A stretch of DNA of 64,000 nt from Flavobacterium saliperosum (GTDB lineage Bacteria > Bacteroidota > Bacteroidia > Flavobacteriales > Flavobacteriaceae): NCBI RefSeq assembly GCF_900100625.1, contig NZ_FMTY01000001.1:186001-250000 (forward strand). The letters are read 5' to 3'. Positions 1 through 8,164 of this stretch are shown here, piece by piece; the first letter of the stretch is position 1, and each line of letters opens with the position of its first letter. The notes under the pieces are model-generated. The model worked only from the letters and a program-made list of their open reading frames with translations. It did no database searches and was not told where the DNA came from. A program made the translations under genes and the position numbers.

Positions 1-2
1 CC

Positions 3-1889
3 GTTAGTGGTGATGCCGCTCAAAAGGCCTACGTAGCTCCGGGTAAATATGACGAATTCTACAATTTCGTTTCCGGTGGTTTCAGCGGACAATTAAGCGT
101 TTACGGACTTCCGAGCGGAAGATTATTCAGGGTAATTCCGGTTTTCTCGGTAGATCCTGAAAAAGGATGGGGTTACAGCGAAGAAACCAAACCGATGCTA
201 AATACCTCACATGGTTTCGTGCCGTGGGACGATTTACACCATACCGAAATGTCGCAAACCAATGGTGAAATTGACGGACGTTGGGTTTTTGGTAACGCAA
301 ACAACACGCCGCGTATTGCCCGTATTGATTTGAAAACATTCAAAACGGCCGAAATTATCGAATTGCCAAACAGTGGCGGTAATCACTCCTCTCCTTTTAT
401 TACGGAGAATACGGAATATGTAGTAGCGGGAACTCGTTTTAGTGTACCGGGAGATTATTCCAACGGAGATGTACCAATCAATACGTACAAAGAAAATTTT
501 AAAGGGCACATCAGTTTTGTGAAAGTCGGAAAAGAAGGGGAAATGGATTTGGCGTTCCAAATCGTAACACCAGGTGTTAACTTTGACCTTTCCCATGCCG
601 GAAAAGGAAAATCGCACGGATGGTTCTTCTTCTCGTGCTACAACACGGAACAGGCAAATACACTGTTGGAAGTGAATGCTTCCCAAAAAGACAAAGACTT
701 TATCATGGCGGTGAACTGGAAAAAAGCCGAAGAATACATCAAAGCCGGTAAAGGAAAAAAACAATCGGTAAAATATGCCCATAACACATGGGATGAGAAA
801 ACACATACCGCTAAATCGGAAATCAAAACCGAAGTATTGGTATTGGATTCTGCTGAGTTAAAAGACATCTGCTATATGATTCCTTGTCCTAAATCACCTC
901 ATGGTTGTGACGTTGACCCAAGCGGAGAATTCATTGTAGGTTCCGGTAAACTGGCAGCACTAATCCCTGTATTTAGTTTTGACAAAATGCAATCTGCTAT
1001 TGCAAAAAAACAGTTTGAAGGCAATTATGGAGGCATTCCGGTAATCAAATACGAAGCAGCGTTGCACGGAGAAGTGAAAAAACCAGGATTAGGTCCATTA
1101 CATACCGAATTTGACGGAAAAGGAAATGCGTATACCACTTTCTTCGTTTCTTCTGAAGTGGTTAAATGGGATATTAAATCGTTAAAAGTTCTAGACAGGG
1201 TTCCAACTTATTACTCTGTTGGGCACTTAATGATTCCGGGTGGTGACAGTAAAAAACCGTTTGGAAAATATTTGGTTGCTTATAATAAAATCACCAAAGA
1301 CCGTTATTTACCAACAGGTCCTGAATTAGCACAAAGTGCACAGATATTTGACATCAGCGGTGATAAAATGAAATTGATTTTGGATTTCCCAACCATTGGA
1401 GAACCACACTATGCCCAGGCTGCTCCAGCGGATCTGATCAGAAACAACGGTCAGTTGAAATTCTATAAAATCGGAGAAAACAATCACCCTTACGTAACCA
1501 AAGGGGAAAAAGAATCAAAAGTGGTAAGAGAAGGAAATAAAGTACATGTGTACATGACCTCTATTCGTTCTCACTTTGCTCCGGATAACATTGAAGGTAT
1601 CAAAGTAGGTGATGAAGTGTACTTCCACGTAACCAACCTGGAACAAGATTGGGATGTACCTCACGGTTTTGCCATCAAAGGAGCCGACAACGGAGAATTA
1701 CTAATCATGCCGGGTGAAACCACAACACTGAAATGGATTCCTAAAAAAGTAGGTATGTATCCAATGTACTGTACCGATTTCTGTAGTGCACTGCACCAGG
1801 AAATGTCGGGTTATGTCAGGGTCTCCCCTGCCGGAAGCAATGTACCGATAACGTATAGCGTAGGTACCAATTTGCCTGCAACGAAATAA
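3..1889 (+). CDS. nosZ: Nitrous-oxide reductase NosZ (clade II), 5' end outside window
   Basis: Periplasmic multicopper enzyme reducing N2O to N2. The open frame enters from the left edge; 628 codons are visible, so only the signal peptide and a few residues are missing. The beta-propeller (CuZ) domain shows the paired histidines of DDLHHTE (about 237-242), HGCDVD (about 901), GPLHTEF (about 1099) and GEPHYAQA (about 1400). The C-terminal cupredoxin (CuA) domain shows VPHGF and the binuclear copper motif CTDFCSALHQEM (about 1770-1805). Sequence style and gene order fit the clade II (atypical, Sec-exported) enzymes of Bacteroidota. It is followed by a hairpin with a T-run and then the nos accessory genes. 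Identification is secure; the Sec versus Tat signal cannot be seen. Confidence 0.97.
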   Translation, partial: VSGDAAQKAYVAPGKYDEFYNFVSGGFSGQLSVYGLPSGRLFRVIPVFSVDPEKGWGYSEETKPMLNTSHGFVPWDDLHHTEMSQTNGEIDGRWVFGNANNTPRIARIDLKTFKTAEIIELPNSGGNHSSPFITENTEYVVAGTRFSVPGDYSNGDVPINTYKENFKGHISFVKVGKEGEMDLAFQIVTPGVNFDLSHAGKGKSHGWFFFSCYNTEQANTLLEVNASQKDKDFIMAVNWKKAEEYIKAGKGKKQSVKYAHNTWDEKTHTAKSEIKTEVLVLDSAELKDICYMIPCPKSPHGCDVDPSGEFIVGSGKLAALIPVFSFDKMQSAIAKKQFEGNYGGIPVIKYEAALHGEVKKPGLGPLHTEFDGKGNAYTTFFVSSEVVKWDIKSLKVLDRVPTYYSVGHLMIPGGDSKKPFGKYLVAYNKITKDRYLPTGPELAQSAQIFDISGDKMKLILDFPTIGEPHYAQAAPADLIRNNGQLKFYKIGENNHPYVTKGEKESKVVREGNKVHVYMTSIRSHFAPDNIEGIKVGDEVYFHVTNLEQDWDVPHGFAIKGADNGELLIMPGETTTLKWIPKKVGMYPMYCTDFCSALHQEMSGYVRVSPAGSNVPITYSVGTNLPATK

Positions 1890-1899
1890 CTTTAATATC

Positions 1900-1932
1900 A
1901 AAAAGGGGCAATGTTGAGTTGTCCCTTTTTTT
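1900..1932 (+). terminator. Hairpin with T-run between nosZ and the accessory genes
   Basis: The arms aaaaaggggcaa and ttgtcccttttt pair over 12 bases with one G-T, followed by a run of T. It starts 10 bases after the nosZ stop and ends 12 bases before the next start. A partial terminator or mRNA 3'-end stabiliser would let nosZ be made in excess over its maturation genes. Function is inferred from structure. Confidence 0.7.
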
Positions 1933-1944
1933 AAATCATATACC

Positions 1945-2532
1945 ATGACAACAGCAAAAATTTCCTTAGTATCAAAGGTACTGCTTTTGATTATTTCAGC
2001 TTTGTTCGTAGGCTCCATATTTGTTCCCATGTGGCAAATTGAACTGAACGCCCCTCAATATCCTGAAGGATTGGTTTTAAAATTGCACGCTAATAAAATA
2101 GGCGGAGACGTTGATATTATCAATGGACTGAACCATTACATCGGTATGGCTACTTTGCACACCGAGAATTTCATCGAATTCAAAATATTACCGTACGTTT
2201 TTGCCGGATTCGGACTAATTTCCCTGCTCCTTATTTTCATTGCAAAACGAAAAGCCGTATTGGTTTTTTTCATAACTTACGTACTTTTCGTAATCTTAGC
2301 AGGAATTGATTTTTACCGATGGAATTATGAATACGGACATAATCTTGATCCGAATGCTGCAATACGAGTACCCGGAATGGCTTATCAACCGCCGCTTATC
2401 GGATACAAACAATTGCTGAATTTCGGTGCCTATTCCATTCCAGACATCGGGGGCTGGATGCTTGCCGCGGCAGGGTTATTCCTCTTTGTTATAATTTTTA
2501 AGGAATATGAACTGTTTAAAAAGAAAAAATAA
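1945..2532 (+). CDS. Nos-cluster-associated four-helix membrane protein
   Basis: A 195-residue integral membrane protein with predicted helices near residues 10-30, 80-100, 105-125 and 165-185. The segment between helices 1 and 2 carries a GLNHYIGM motif (about residues 61-68), whose histidine and methionine could bind copper or haem; that is inference. It lies between nosZ and nosL. As far as I recall, clade II nos clusters commonly carry membrane proteins of this sort there, with no biochemical role assigned. It is 10 bases upstream of nosL and clearly cotranscribed. A role in NosZ copper delivery or electron supply is plausible but unproven. Confidence 0.85.
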   Translation: MTTAKISLVSKVLLLIISALFVGSIFVPMWQIELNAPQYPEGLVLKLHANKIGGDVDIINGLNHYIGMATLHTENFIEFKILPYVFAGFGLISLLLIFIAKRKAVLVFFITYVLFVILAGIDFYRWNYEYGHNLDPNAAIRVPGMAYQPPLIGYKQLLNFGAYSIPDIGGWMLAAAGLFLFVIIFKEYELFKKKK

Positions 2533-2542
2533 ATATCTGTTT

Positions 2543-2974
2543 ATGAAAAGAGTTGCATTTATTCTGTTTACAATCAGTGTTCTGAATTCCTGCAATTCAA
2601 ACGAACCCAAACCCATAAAGTTAAATTCGGATAGCTGCGATAATTGCAAAATGACCATTTCCAATGGTAAATTCGGAGCCGAACTGATTACGGAAAAAGG
2701 ACGGCATTACAAATTTGACGACATTTCCTGCATGGTGAAGTTCGCCAAATCCGGAACAAGCGTTCCGGCAAAAGCCTTTTATGTTAATGATTACCTGCAG
2801 GACAATACATTAATAGCCGCCGATAAGGCATTCTATCTGAAAGACGGCACCATTAACAGCCCCATGAGAGGAAACATCGCTGCTTTTTCCTCCAAACCGG
2901 AAGCGGAACAATATCAAACCAAACTAAACGCCGCACCATCATCATGGGATGAAATTTTTAATTCGTTGCAATGA
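2543..2974 (+). CDS. nosL: Copper-binding lipoprotein NosL
   Basis: An outward-facing lipoprotein thought to supply Cu(I) to NosZ. The chosen ATG (2543) gives a lipoprotein signal peptide with Cys17 in the box LNSC; an earlier in-frame ATG at 2507 would add 12 charged residues and overlap the previous gene. The mature part has the NosL metal motif CDNCKM (about residues 34-39) and a FDDISCMVKF segment typical of the family. About 143 residues is normal for NosL. It lies in the nosZ-orf-nosL-nosD-nosF-nosY order. Confidence is high from motif plus context. Confidence 0.93.
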   Translation: MKRVAFILFTISVLNSCNSNEPKPIKLNSDSCDNCKMTISNGKFGAELITEKGRHYKFDDISCMVKFAKSGTSVPAKAFYVNDYLQDNTLIAADKAFYLKDGTINSPMRGNIAAFSSKPEAEQYQTKLNAAPSSWDEIFNSLQ

Positions 2975-2975
2975 A

Positions 2976-3030
2976 ATCGCCACTAAGAACAAATTTTGCA
3001 TTTGCAAAATCCTATAAATAAAAAGGCGAT
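2976..3030. promoter_or_regulatory. Nested palindrome between nosL and nosD
   Basis: A perfect dyad, ATTTTGCA-TT-TGCAAAAT (2993-3010), sits inside a wider inverted repeat ATCGCC (2976-2981) / GGCGAT (3025-3030). It fills the only sizeable gap (93 bases) in the accessory operon. It could be an operator for a separate nosDFY promoter or an RNA stem; there is no T-run immediately after it, so a terminator is less likely. Confidence 0.5.
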
Positions 3031-3067
3031 AACATATATGACCTCTTTACAATTATATTTTTCATAG

Positions 3068-4300
3068 ATGAAAATTATTTTCTTAGCATATTTTCTTTCC
3101 CTTTCCGTATTGTGTCAGGCTAAAACCATATTGGTTGGAAAAAACCAGCAGGTAAAAAGTATCAAAGCCGCTATTGCACAATCTTCTGACGGAGACACCA
3201 TTGTTGTTCATAACGGAATCTACAAGGAAGGACGTATTTTAATAAACAAACAAATCATTCTTATCGGCAAAAAATTCCCGATACTGGATGGTGAAAACAA
3301 ATCGGAAATCATATCGGTAAACGCTGATAATGTTACCGTTAAAGGGTTCAAAATTATTAATTCAGGCCATGCTGCCTTGGAAGACCCTTGCGGAATAAGG
3401 GTTTATGATAAGAGTAACGTGGTTATTGAAAACAACATCCTCGACAACAATTTCTTTGGCATTTATATTCAGAACAGTAAAAACTGTCTTGTAAAAAACA
3501 ACACCATCAAGGCTTACGGCAAGGACGAACAACTGATTGGCAACGGAATACATTGCTGGAAAAGTGACAATCTGCAGATTATCGCCAACAAAATATCCGG
3601 TCATCGCGACGGAATTTATTTTGAATTTGTAACCCATTCGGTGATTTGGCGCAACATTTCTTTCAACAACATTCGGTACGGACTGCATTTCATGTTTTCC
3701 AACGATGATGCCTACATCACCAATATTTTCAAAAACAACGGTGCGGGTGTTGCGGTTATGTTTACCAAGAACGTAAAAATGTTTAATAACTATTTTGAAG
3801 AAAACTGGGGTGATTCGGCCTACGGTTTGTTGCTGAAAGAAATTGCCGATAGCTATATTTTCAACAATCGTTTTTCCAGAAACACGTCGGGCATTTACAT
3901 GGAAGGAACTTCACGCATCAAAGTGGAAAAAAACGTGTTTCAGTCGAACGGCTGGGGAATGAAAATTCAGGCCAGTTGTATGGACAACGAAATTGTCAAT
4001 AACAATTACCTTAAAAACACTTTTGACATCAGTACGAACGGAAGTCTGGTTTTAAACACCTTCAACAGTAATTATTGGGACAAATACGAAGGGTACGATT
4101 TGGACAAAAACGGTATAGGCGATGTACCGTATCATCCGCTGAGTTTATTTGCGGTGCTAACCGAAACAAATCCTTCCGCCATGCTACTGTACCGAAGTTT
4201 CATGATTACGCTTCTGGACAAATCCGAAAAAGTACTGCCCAGCATCACGCCGGATAATTTTATAGATAATACGCCATTAATGAAGTCATTGCCCCTATGA
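3068..4300 (+). CDS. nosD: Nitrous-oxide reductase maturation protein NosD
   Basis: A periplasmic protein needed, with NosF and NosY, to assemble the CuZ centre of NosZ; the complex is thought to move a sulfur compound or help copper transfer. The 410-residue product has a cleavable signal peptide (about residues 1-18, ending ...SVLCQA) followed by right-handed parallel beta-helix (CASH) repeats rich in NNxxxxNxxGI patterns such as VIENNILDNNFFGIYI. Length is normal. Its stop codon overlaps the nosF start by 4 bases (ATGA), so the two are translationally coupled. Confidence 0.95.
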   Translation: MKIIFLAYFLSLSVLCQAKTILVGKNQQVKSIKAAIAQSSDGDTIVVHNGIYKEGRILINKQIILIGKKFPILDGENKSEIISVNADNVTVKGFKIINSGHAALEDPCGIRVYDKSNVVIENNILDNNFFGIYIQNSKNCLVKNNTIKAYGKDEQLIGNGIHCWKSDNLQIIANKISGHRDGIYFEFVTHSVIWRNISFNNIRYGLHFMFSNDDAYITNIFKNNGAGVAVMFTKNVKMFNNYFEENWGDSAYGLLLKEIADSYIFNNRFSRNTSGIYMEGTSRIKVEKNVFQSNGWGMKIQASCMDNEIVNNNYLKNTFDISTNGSLVLNTFNSNYWDKYEGYDLDKNGIGDVPYHPLSLFAVLTETNPSAMLLYRSFMITLLDKSEKVLPSITPDNFIDNTPLMKSLPL

Positions 4301-5019
4301 TACACATCAAAGATTTAAATAAAAAATTCAGGAAATTGGAAGTGCTGAAAAATGTAAACCTCAACTGCAACAAAGGAGAGTGCATTGCATTGATTGGTCC
4401 GAACGGCTGCGGAAAAACCACCCTGATAAAATCCATATTAGGAATGGTGCTTCCCGATAAAGGCCAGATAACTTTCAACGAAAAATCGATTAAAAACGAA
4501 TACCTGTACCGGGAAAAAATCGGCTATATGCCGCAAATTGGGCGTTATCCCGACAATATGACCATCGGTCAGGTTATCGACATGATTAAACAAATCCGAA
4601 ACACCAATCAGGAGTTGGATGAGGATCTGCTGAAAGCGTTCGAACTGGAAAAAATGTTCGACAAACAAATGCGCACCTTATCCGGAGGAACCACCCAAAA
4701 AGTGAGTGCTACCTTAGCGTTTTTATTCAATCCCGACGTCTTGATTTTAGATGAACCCACGGCCGGTTTAGATCCGTTGGCCTCCGAAATTCTGAAAGAC
4801 AAAATCATCAAGGAAAAAGAAAAAGGAAAACTCATTCTGATTACCTCACACCTTTTGAGTGAATTGGACGATTTAATTACCGAAATTATTTTCATGCAGG
4901 AAGGCAACGTGCTGTTCCACAAAAAAATAGCCGAATTGAAATCGGAAACCAACGAACACAAAATCTCAAAAGCGATTGCTAAAATTTTAAAGCGCACAAA
5001 AAATGAACCGAATCATTAA
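4297..5019 (+). CDS. nosF: ABC transporter ATPase NosF
   Basis: A cytoplasmic ATPase powering the NosDFY complex that matures NosZ. The 240 residues hold Walker A GPNGCGKTTL (about 33-42), the signature LSGGTTQKV (about 128), Walker B LILDEPTAGLDP (about 148-160) and the switch histidine in TSHLL. It overlaps nosD by 4 bases and nosY by 17, a tight translational unit. Family and context agree. Confidence 0.95.
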   Translation: MIHIKDLNKKFRKLEVLKNVNLNCNKGECIALIGPNGCGKTTLIKSILGMVLPDKGQITFNEKSIKNEYLYREKIGYMPQIGRYPDNMTIGQVIDMIKQIRNTNQELDEDLLKAFELEKMFDKQMRTLSGGTTQKVSATLAFLFNPDVLILDEPTAGLDPLASEILKDKIIKEKEKGKLILITSHLLSELDDLITEIIFMQEGNVLFHKKIAELKSETNEHKISKAIAKILKRTKNEPNH

Positions 5020-5770
5020 AATCATTTTACTGGACATTCTCAAAAACAAAATCGTTTTGGGATACACCTTTATTTTGGCCATTCTGTCCTGGAGTTCGTT
5101 TGCTTTGGAAGACAATTCGGCAAAAGGATTGCTTACCATTTTGAATGTGATTTTGTTCACCGTGCCATTGGTCTCCATACTTTTTGCAACCATTTACCTG
5201 TATAACAGCTCTGAATTCATTGAACTTTTACTCAGTCAGCCCGTAAAACGCCAGAAAATATGGCTCAGTTTGTTCATTGGCCTGTCCTCCTCCATGGTTT
5301 TTTCCTTTTTTGTTGGAGCCGGGATTCCTTTGTTGGTCAACTCCCCGGACAACATTGGTTTTATGATGATAATCGTTGGCTGCTTGGTTTCGGTGATTTT
5401 TGTGGCCTTGGCTTTTTTAAGTTCCATACTCACCAGAGACAAAGCCAAAGGAATCGGAATCGCTATCATGATTTGGTTGTACTTTGCCTTACTTTTTGAC
5501 GGTATGGTACTGTTTTTATTGTTCCAGTTTGCCGACTATCCGATTGAAACCGCCATGGTGGGAATCACCGCTTTAAGTCCAATCGACTTGGCGCGGATTC
5601 AAATACTGTTACATCTCGATGTTTCCGCCATGATGGGCTATACCGGAGCAATTTTCAAAGACTTTTTCGGAACCTCAACAGGTTTAATAGTTTCGTTTCT
5701 GTTATTGTCGCTATGGGCTATTATTCCGTTTTTTATTTCGCTTAAGAAGTTCAACCGGAAAGATTTGTGA
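5003..5770 (+). CDS. nosY: ABC-2 type permease NosY
   Basis: The inner-membrane partner of NosF and NosD in NosZ copper-sulfur centre assembly. The 255 residues form about six hydrophobic helices (near residues 15-35, 45-70, 95-120, 125-150, 155-180 and 225-248) with the SEFIELLLSQPVKR cytoplasmic segment characteristic of NosY-like ABC-2 permeases. It starts inside the nosF end. It is the last clear nos gene; nosR- and nosX-like genes are absent here, as expected of clade II clusters. Confidence 0.93.
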   Translation: MNRIIKIILLDILKNKIVLGYTFILAILSWSSFALEDNSAKGLLTILNVILFTVPLVSILFATIYLYNSSEFIELLLSQPVKRQKIWLSLFIGLSSSMVFSFFVGAGIPLLVNSPDNIGFMMIIVGCLVSVIFVALAFLSSILTRDKAKGIGIAIMIWLYFALLFDGMVLFLLFQFADYPIETAMVGITALSPIDLARIQILLHLDVSAMMGYTGAIFKDFFGTSTGLIVSFLLLSLWAIIPFFISLKKFNRKDL

Positions 5771-5825
5771 CACTCTGCTAATGAATTTCCGATTGCTGAT
5801 TTTCTAATCCGTTACCCTTTTCAAA

Positions 5826-6203
5826 ATGAAAAAAGATCTTAAGAATAGAAAAGACGTCGAAAAATTGGTCAATGCTTTTTATGAGAAAGTGAGGACCGAT
5901 ACGGTTATAGGGTATTTGTTTAATGATGTGGCACATGTAAATTGGGACAGTCATTTACCCAAGATGTATGATTTTTGGGAGAATATTCTTTTTTACAACG
6001 GGAATTACAGCGGTAACCCAATGACCGTACACAAAGAACTGCATAAAAAAAGCAAGATGACGCAGCAGCATTTCCAACATTGGATCTTCTTATTTAAAAC
6101 TACAGTAGATGAATTATTTTTCGGTAACAAAGCGGAAGAAATTAAAGAGAGAGCTTTTAATATCGCGAATGCCTTAATGGCAAAAACACTTTACGGAAAC
6201 TAA
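5826..6203 (+). CDS. Group III truncated haemoglobin
   Basis: A 125-residue 2-on-2 globin. The region YEKVRTDTVIGYLFNDVAHVNWDSHLPKMYDFWENILF matches the group III (trHb-P) B-E helices, with HxxLPKMYDFW as a strong marker, and the proximal histidine is probably in FQHWIFLF (about residues 80-85). Group III globins are not well understood; links to NO or O2 handling under low oxygen are common proposals. It lies 55 bases after nosY in the same direction and is closed by a strong terminator, so it is probably part of the nos transcript. Detoxifying or sensing NO would fit; this is inference. Confidence 0.9.
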   Translation: MKKDLKNRKDVEKLVNAFYEKVRTDTVIGYLFNDVAHVNWDSHLPKMYDFWENILFYNGNYSGNPMTVHKELHKKSKMTQQHFQHWIFLFKTTVDELFFGNKAEEIKERAFNIANALMAKTLYGN

Positions 6204-6223
6204 CGCTTTCACGACTGGAAATG

Positions 6224-6257
6224 AAAAAAGCGCTAACCTAAGAGGTTAACGCTTTTT
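6224..6257. terminator. Bidirectional intrinsic terminator
   Basis: The arms aaaaaagcgctaacct and aggttaacgctttttt pair over about 15 bases with one G-T, giving T-runs on both strands. It lies between the + strand globin gene and the - strand FAS1 gene, closing both. Confidence 0.88.
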
Positions 6258-6303
6258 CCCGAACATAATTAGAAAAGGAAACTTGAATTAATAATTTCTT
6301 ATC

Positions 6304-6855
6304 TTATTTAGGCAAAAGTACATCTCCAATTACATGAATGATTCCGTTTGAAGTTTCTATGGAAGCAACAATTTCCGAACCGTTCACATACGTTTTTCCA
6401 TCTTTTTTGGTGATTTTCACTTTCTGAGGCGTAACCATTTCAAATTCCTGACCATCCTGCATGTAATCGGTTTTTAAAACCCCCACATAGGTATGGTATT
6501 CCAAAATGGACTTCAGGTCTTCTTTTTTCTCCGGTTTCAATAAACCTTCCACAGTTCCGGCAGGCAACTTATCAAAAGCGGCATTGGTGGGTGCAAAAAC
6601 GGTAAAGGGTCCCGCATTGCTTAAAGCATCTGCTAACCCGGCGGCTTTAACCGCTGTTACTAAGGTAGAGTGATCTTTACTTCCGGAAGCGGTTTGCACA
6701 ATATTCGGACTCGAGGTTTCATCAACAACTCCGGATTGCCCAACACTTTCTGTTGATGCCGCATCTTCAGTGGCTTCGGAAGTAGCCTCGGTTTTTTTAC
6801 ATCCAAAGATGACCAATGCACTGGCTAATAAAAGTAGTTTAACTGATTTTTTCAT
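6304..6855 (-). CDS. Fasciclin (FAS1) domain lipoprotein
   Basis: A secreted lipoprotein with one FAS1 domain. Starting at the ATG at 6855 gives a signal peptide MKKSVKLLLLASALVIFGC with the lipid-modified Cys19; ATGs further upstream only add a charged tail. After a Ser/Thr/Glu-rich linker (about residues 24-50) the FAS1 motifs are clear: DHSTLVTAVKAAGLADALSN (H1), GPFTVFAPTNAAFDKLPAGTVE and the C-terminal GIIHVIGDVLLPK (H2). FAS1 domains mediate adhesion; their role beside denitrification genes is unknown. A TGA-N6-TCA palindrome lies 64-81 bases upstream, suggesting joint control with the nor genes. Confidence 0.9.
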   Translation of the reverse strand: MKKSVKLLLLASALVIFGCKKTEATSEATEDAASTESVGQSGVVDETSSPNIVQTASGSKDHSTLVTAVKAAGLADALSNAGPFTVFAPTNAAFDKLPAGTVEGLLKPEKKEDLKSILEYHTYVGVLKTDYMQDGQEFEMVTPQKVKITKKDGKTYVNGSEIVASIETSNGIIHVIGDVLLPK

Positions 6856-6918
6856 ACTGACTTTGTTTTTTATCATTCTGATTAATACCTGCAAGTTATG
6901 ACCTATTCCACAAATATT

Positions 6919-6936
6919 TTATGAGTGTAATCATAA
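6919..6936. promoter_or_regulatory. Crp/Fnr-type palindrome upstream of the FAS1 gene
   Basis: TTATGA-gtgtaa-TCATAA is a perfect 6-base inverted repeat with a 6-base spacer, containing the TGA-N6-TCA core bound by Crp/Fnr proteins. It shares TATGA-N6-TCA with the site at 14322-14333 near norC. A Crp/Fnr gene lies 1.2 kb away. Binding is inferred. Confidence 0.6.
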
Positions 6937-6949
6937 GAAAATCAATTTT

Positions 6950-8164
6950 TTAACTTTTTTTAAACGAATTATACGCCAAAACGCTACTACCTGCAACCAG
7001 CACTATCGCAGCTCCAAAAAGAAGCACATTTACATACGGAATCATCGTGTAACTGAAAGAAGCAATTCCTTGTACAGCCAAAATAATTTCATTGAGCAAC
7101 ACCCCTACCGAAAAAAGAATCAATCCGAAAAACGTTTTCTCAAATCTTGCAAAAAAGGAAGCTGCATGAATGTAGAAAAGTAAAAACAACGTAATAACAG
7201 CCAACAAAACAAGATGCAGATAAGCGATTACTATGGGCCTGAAACCAAAGGCAAGCTTGCTGACAAACGGTACCGTAGAGCCAAGCTGAAGCAATAATTT
7301 TATACTAACAGCGAATCCGACAAAAAGCAAAACGTACCGCAACGAAAAGCCGAGTTTCCATATCGCTTCCGATTTCTGTTTTAAAATGCCGTAAAGCAAT
7401 CGGAACCAGGCATACCCCTGAATTACGGCAGCAATCACCACGATCACATAAAGCCAGCGTGGCAATTCCAACCATAAAACCGATAAAAAGTAAGCCGGGA
7501 TACAGGAAGCGAAAAACAATTTGAACGAAGTGCCAAAGAAAGCGTCTTCAGTATTGTTAAGTCGAAAGAAATCAAAAAACAAGCCCATGCAGGCAAAGAA
7601 AAACCAGCCGTTATACTGAAAATGCAGGAAATAATAGATGGAAGCCAGGTACTCGTTCTGATGGATGTTCTTGGTCATCATCATATAAGCTAAAGCAAAC
7701 GATCCCAGCGAAGAGATTACGTTAAAAAAAAGAGCCCCTTTAAACCAGTTTTTAAAAAGGAGTGTATTGTCTACCCGATTCAGATCTCTATAAAACGTAA
7801 AGGCAAAATAAAACGAAACCAGAATGGACAATACCGAAAAAATGGTGCAAATCATTCCATACCCCTGAAGGATAAAAAACACCAACATCCCATAGGAACA
7901 GATCAGGTTGAAAATAATGGTCTTTTTATACTTCTCGAACTTAAAATCGATTATTTTGTTTTGAAGCGTGTGAATCATCAGCACCATTAACGTATGACTG
8001 ATCCAGCCTGTAAAAGCAAAATTGGAATGGGAAAGCTGCAGATTCTTTTGATTAAAATACGGAAACTCGAACCCGATTTTGTAACGCATCAGCAACCCCA
8101 ACAAAGCGACTATAAACAGATTCACTAAGGAAAATCTCAGCCAAAATTTACTATCCGTCATCAT
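6950..8164 (-). CDS. Polytopic membrane protein, possibly haem-binding (NnrS/oxidase-like)
   Basis: A 404-residue membrane protein with about 11-12 hydrophobic helices. Histidines lie in or next to helices in motifs reminiscent of haem ligands: LSHSNFAFTGW (about residue 45), YFLHFQYNGWFFF (about 180) and IAYLHLVLL (about 318). The HSNFAFTGW segment recalls the helix-II haem-ligand region of haem-copper oxidases, and the whole recalls NnrS-type membrane haem proteins, but the binuclear-centre HH motif is missing, so it is not an oxidase or NO reductase itself. The start overlaps the stop of the Crp/Fnr gene by one base (TAATG), so the two are translationally coupled. Exact function unknown. 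Confidence 0.75.
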   Translation of the reverse strand: MMTDSKFWLRFSLVNLFIVALLGLLMRYKIGFEFPYFNQKNLQLSHSNFAFTGWISHTLMVLMIHTLQNKIIDFKFEKYKKTIIFNLICSYGMLVFFILQGYGMICTIFSVLSILVSFYFAFTFYRDLNRVDNTLLFKNWFKGALFFNVISSLGSFALAYMMMTKNIHQNEYLASIYYFLHFQYNGWFFFACMGLFFDFFRLNNTEDAFFGTSFKLFFASCIPAYFLSVLWLELPRWLYVIVVIAAVIQGYAWFRLLYGILKQKSEAIWKLGFSLRYVLLFVGFAVSIKLLLQLGSTVPFVSKLAFGFRPIVIAYLHLVLLAVITLFLLFYIHAASFFARFEKTFFGLILFSVGVLLNEIILAVQGIASFSYTMIPYVNVLLFGAAIVLVAGSSVLAYNSFKKS

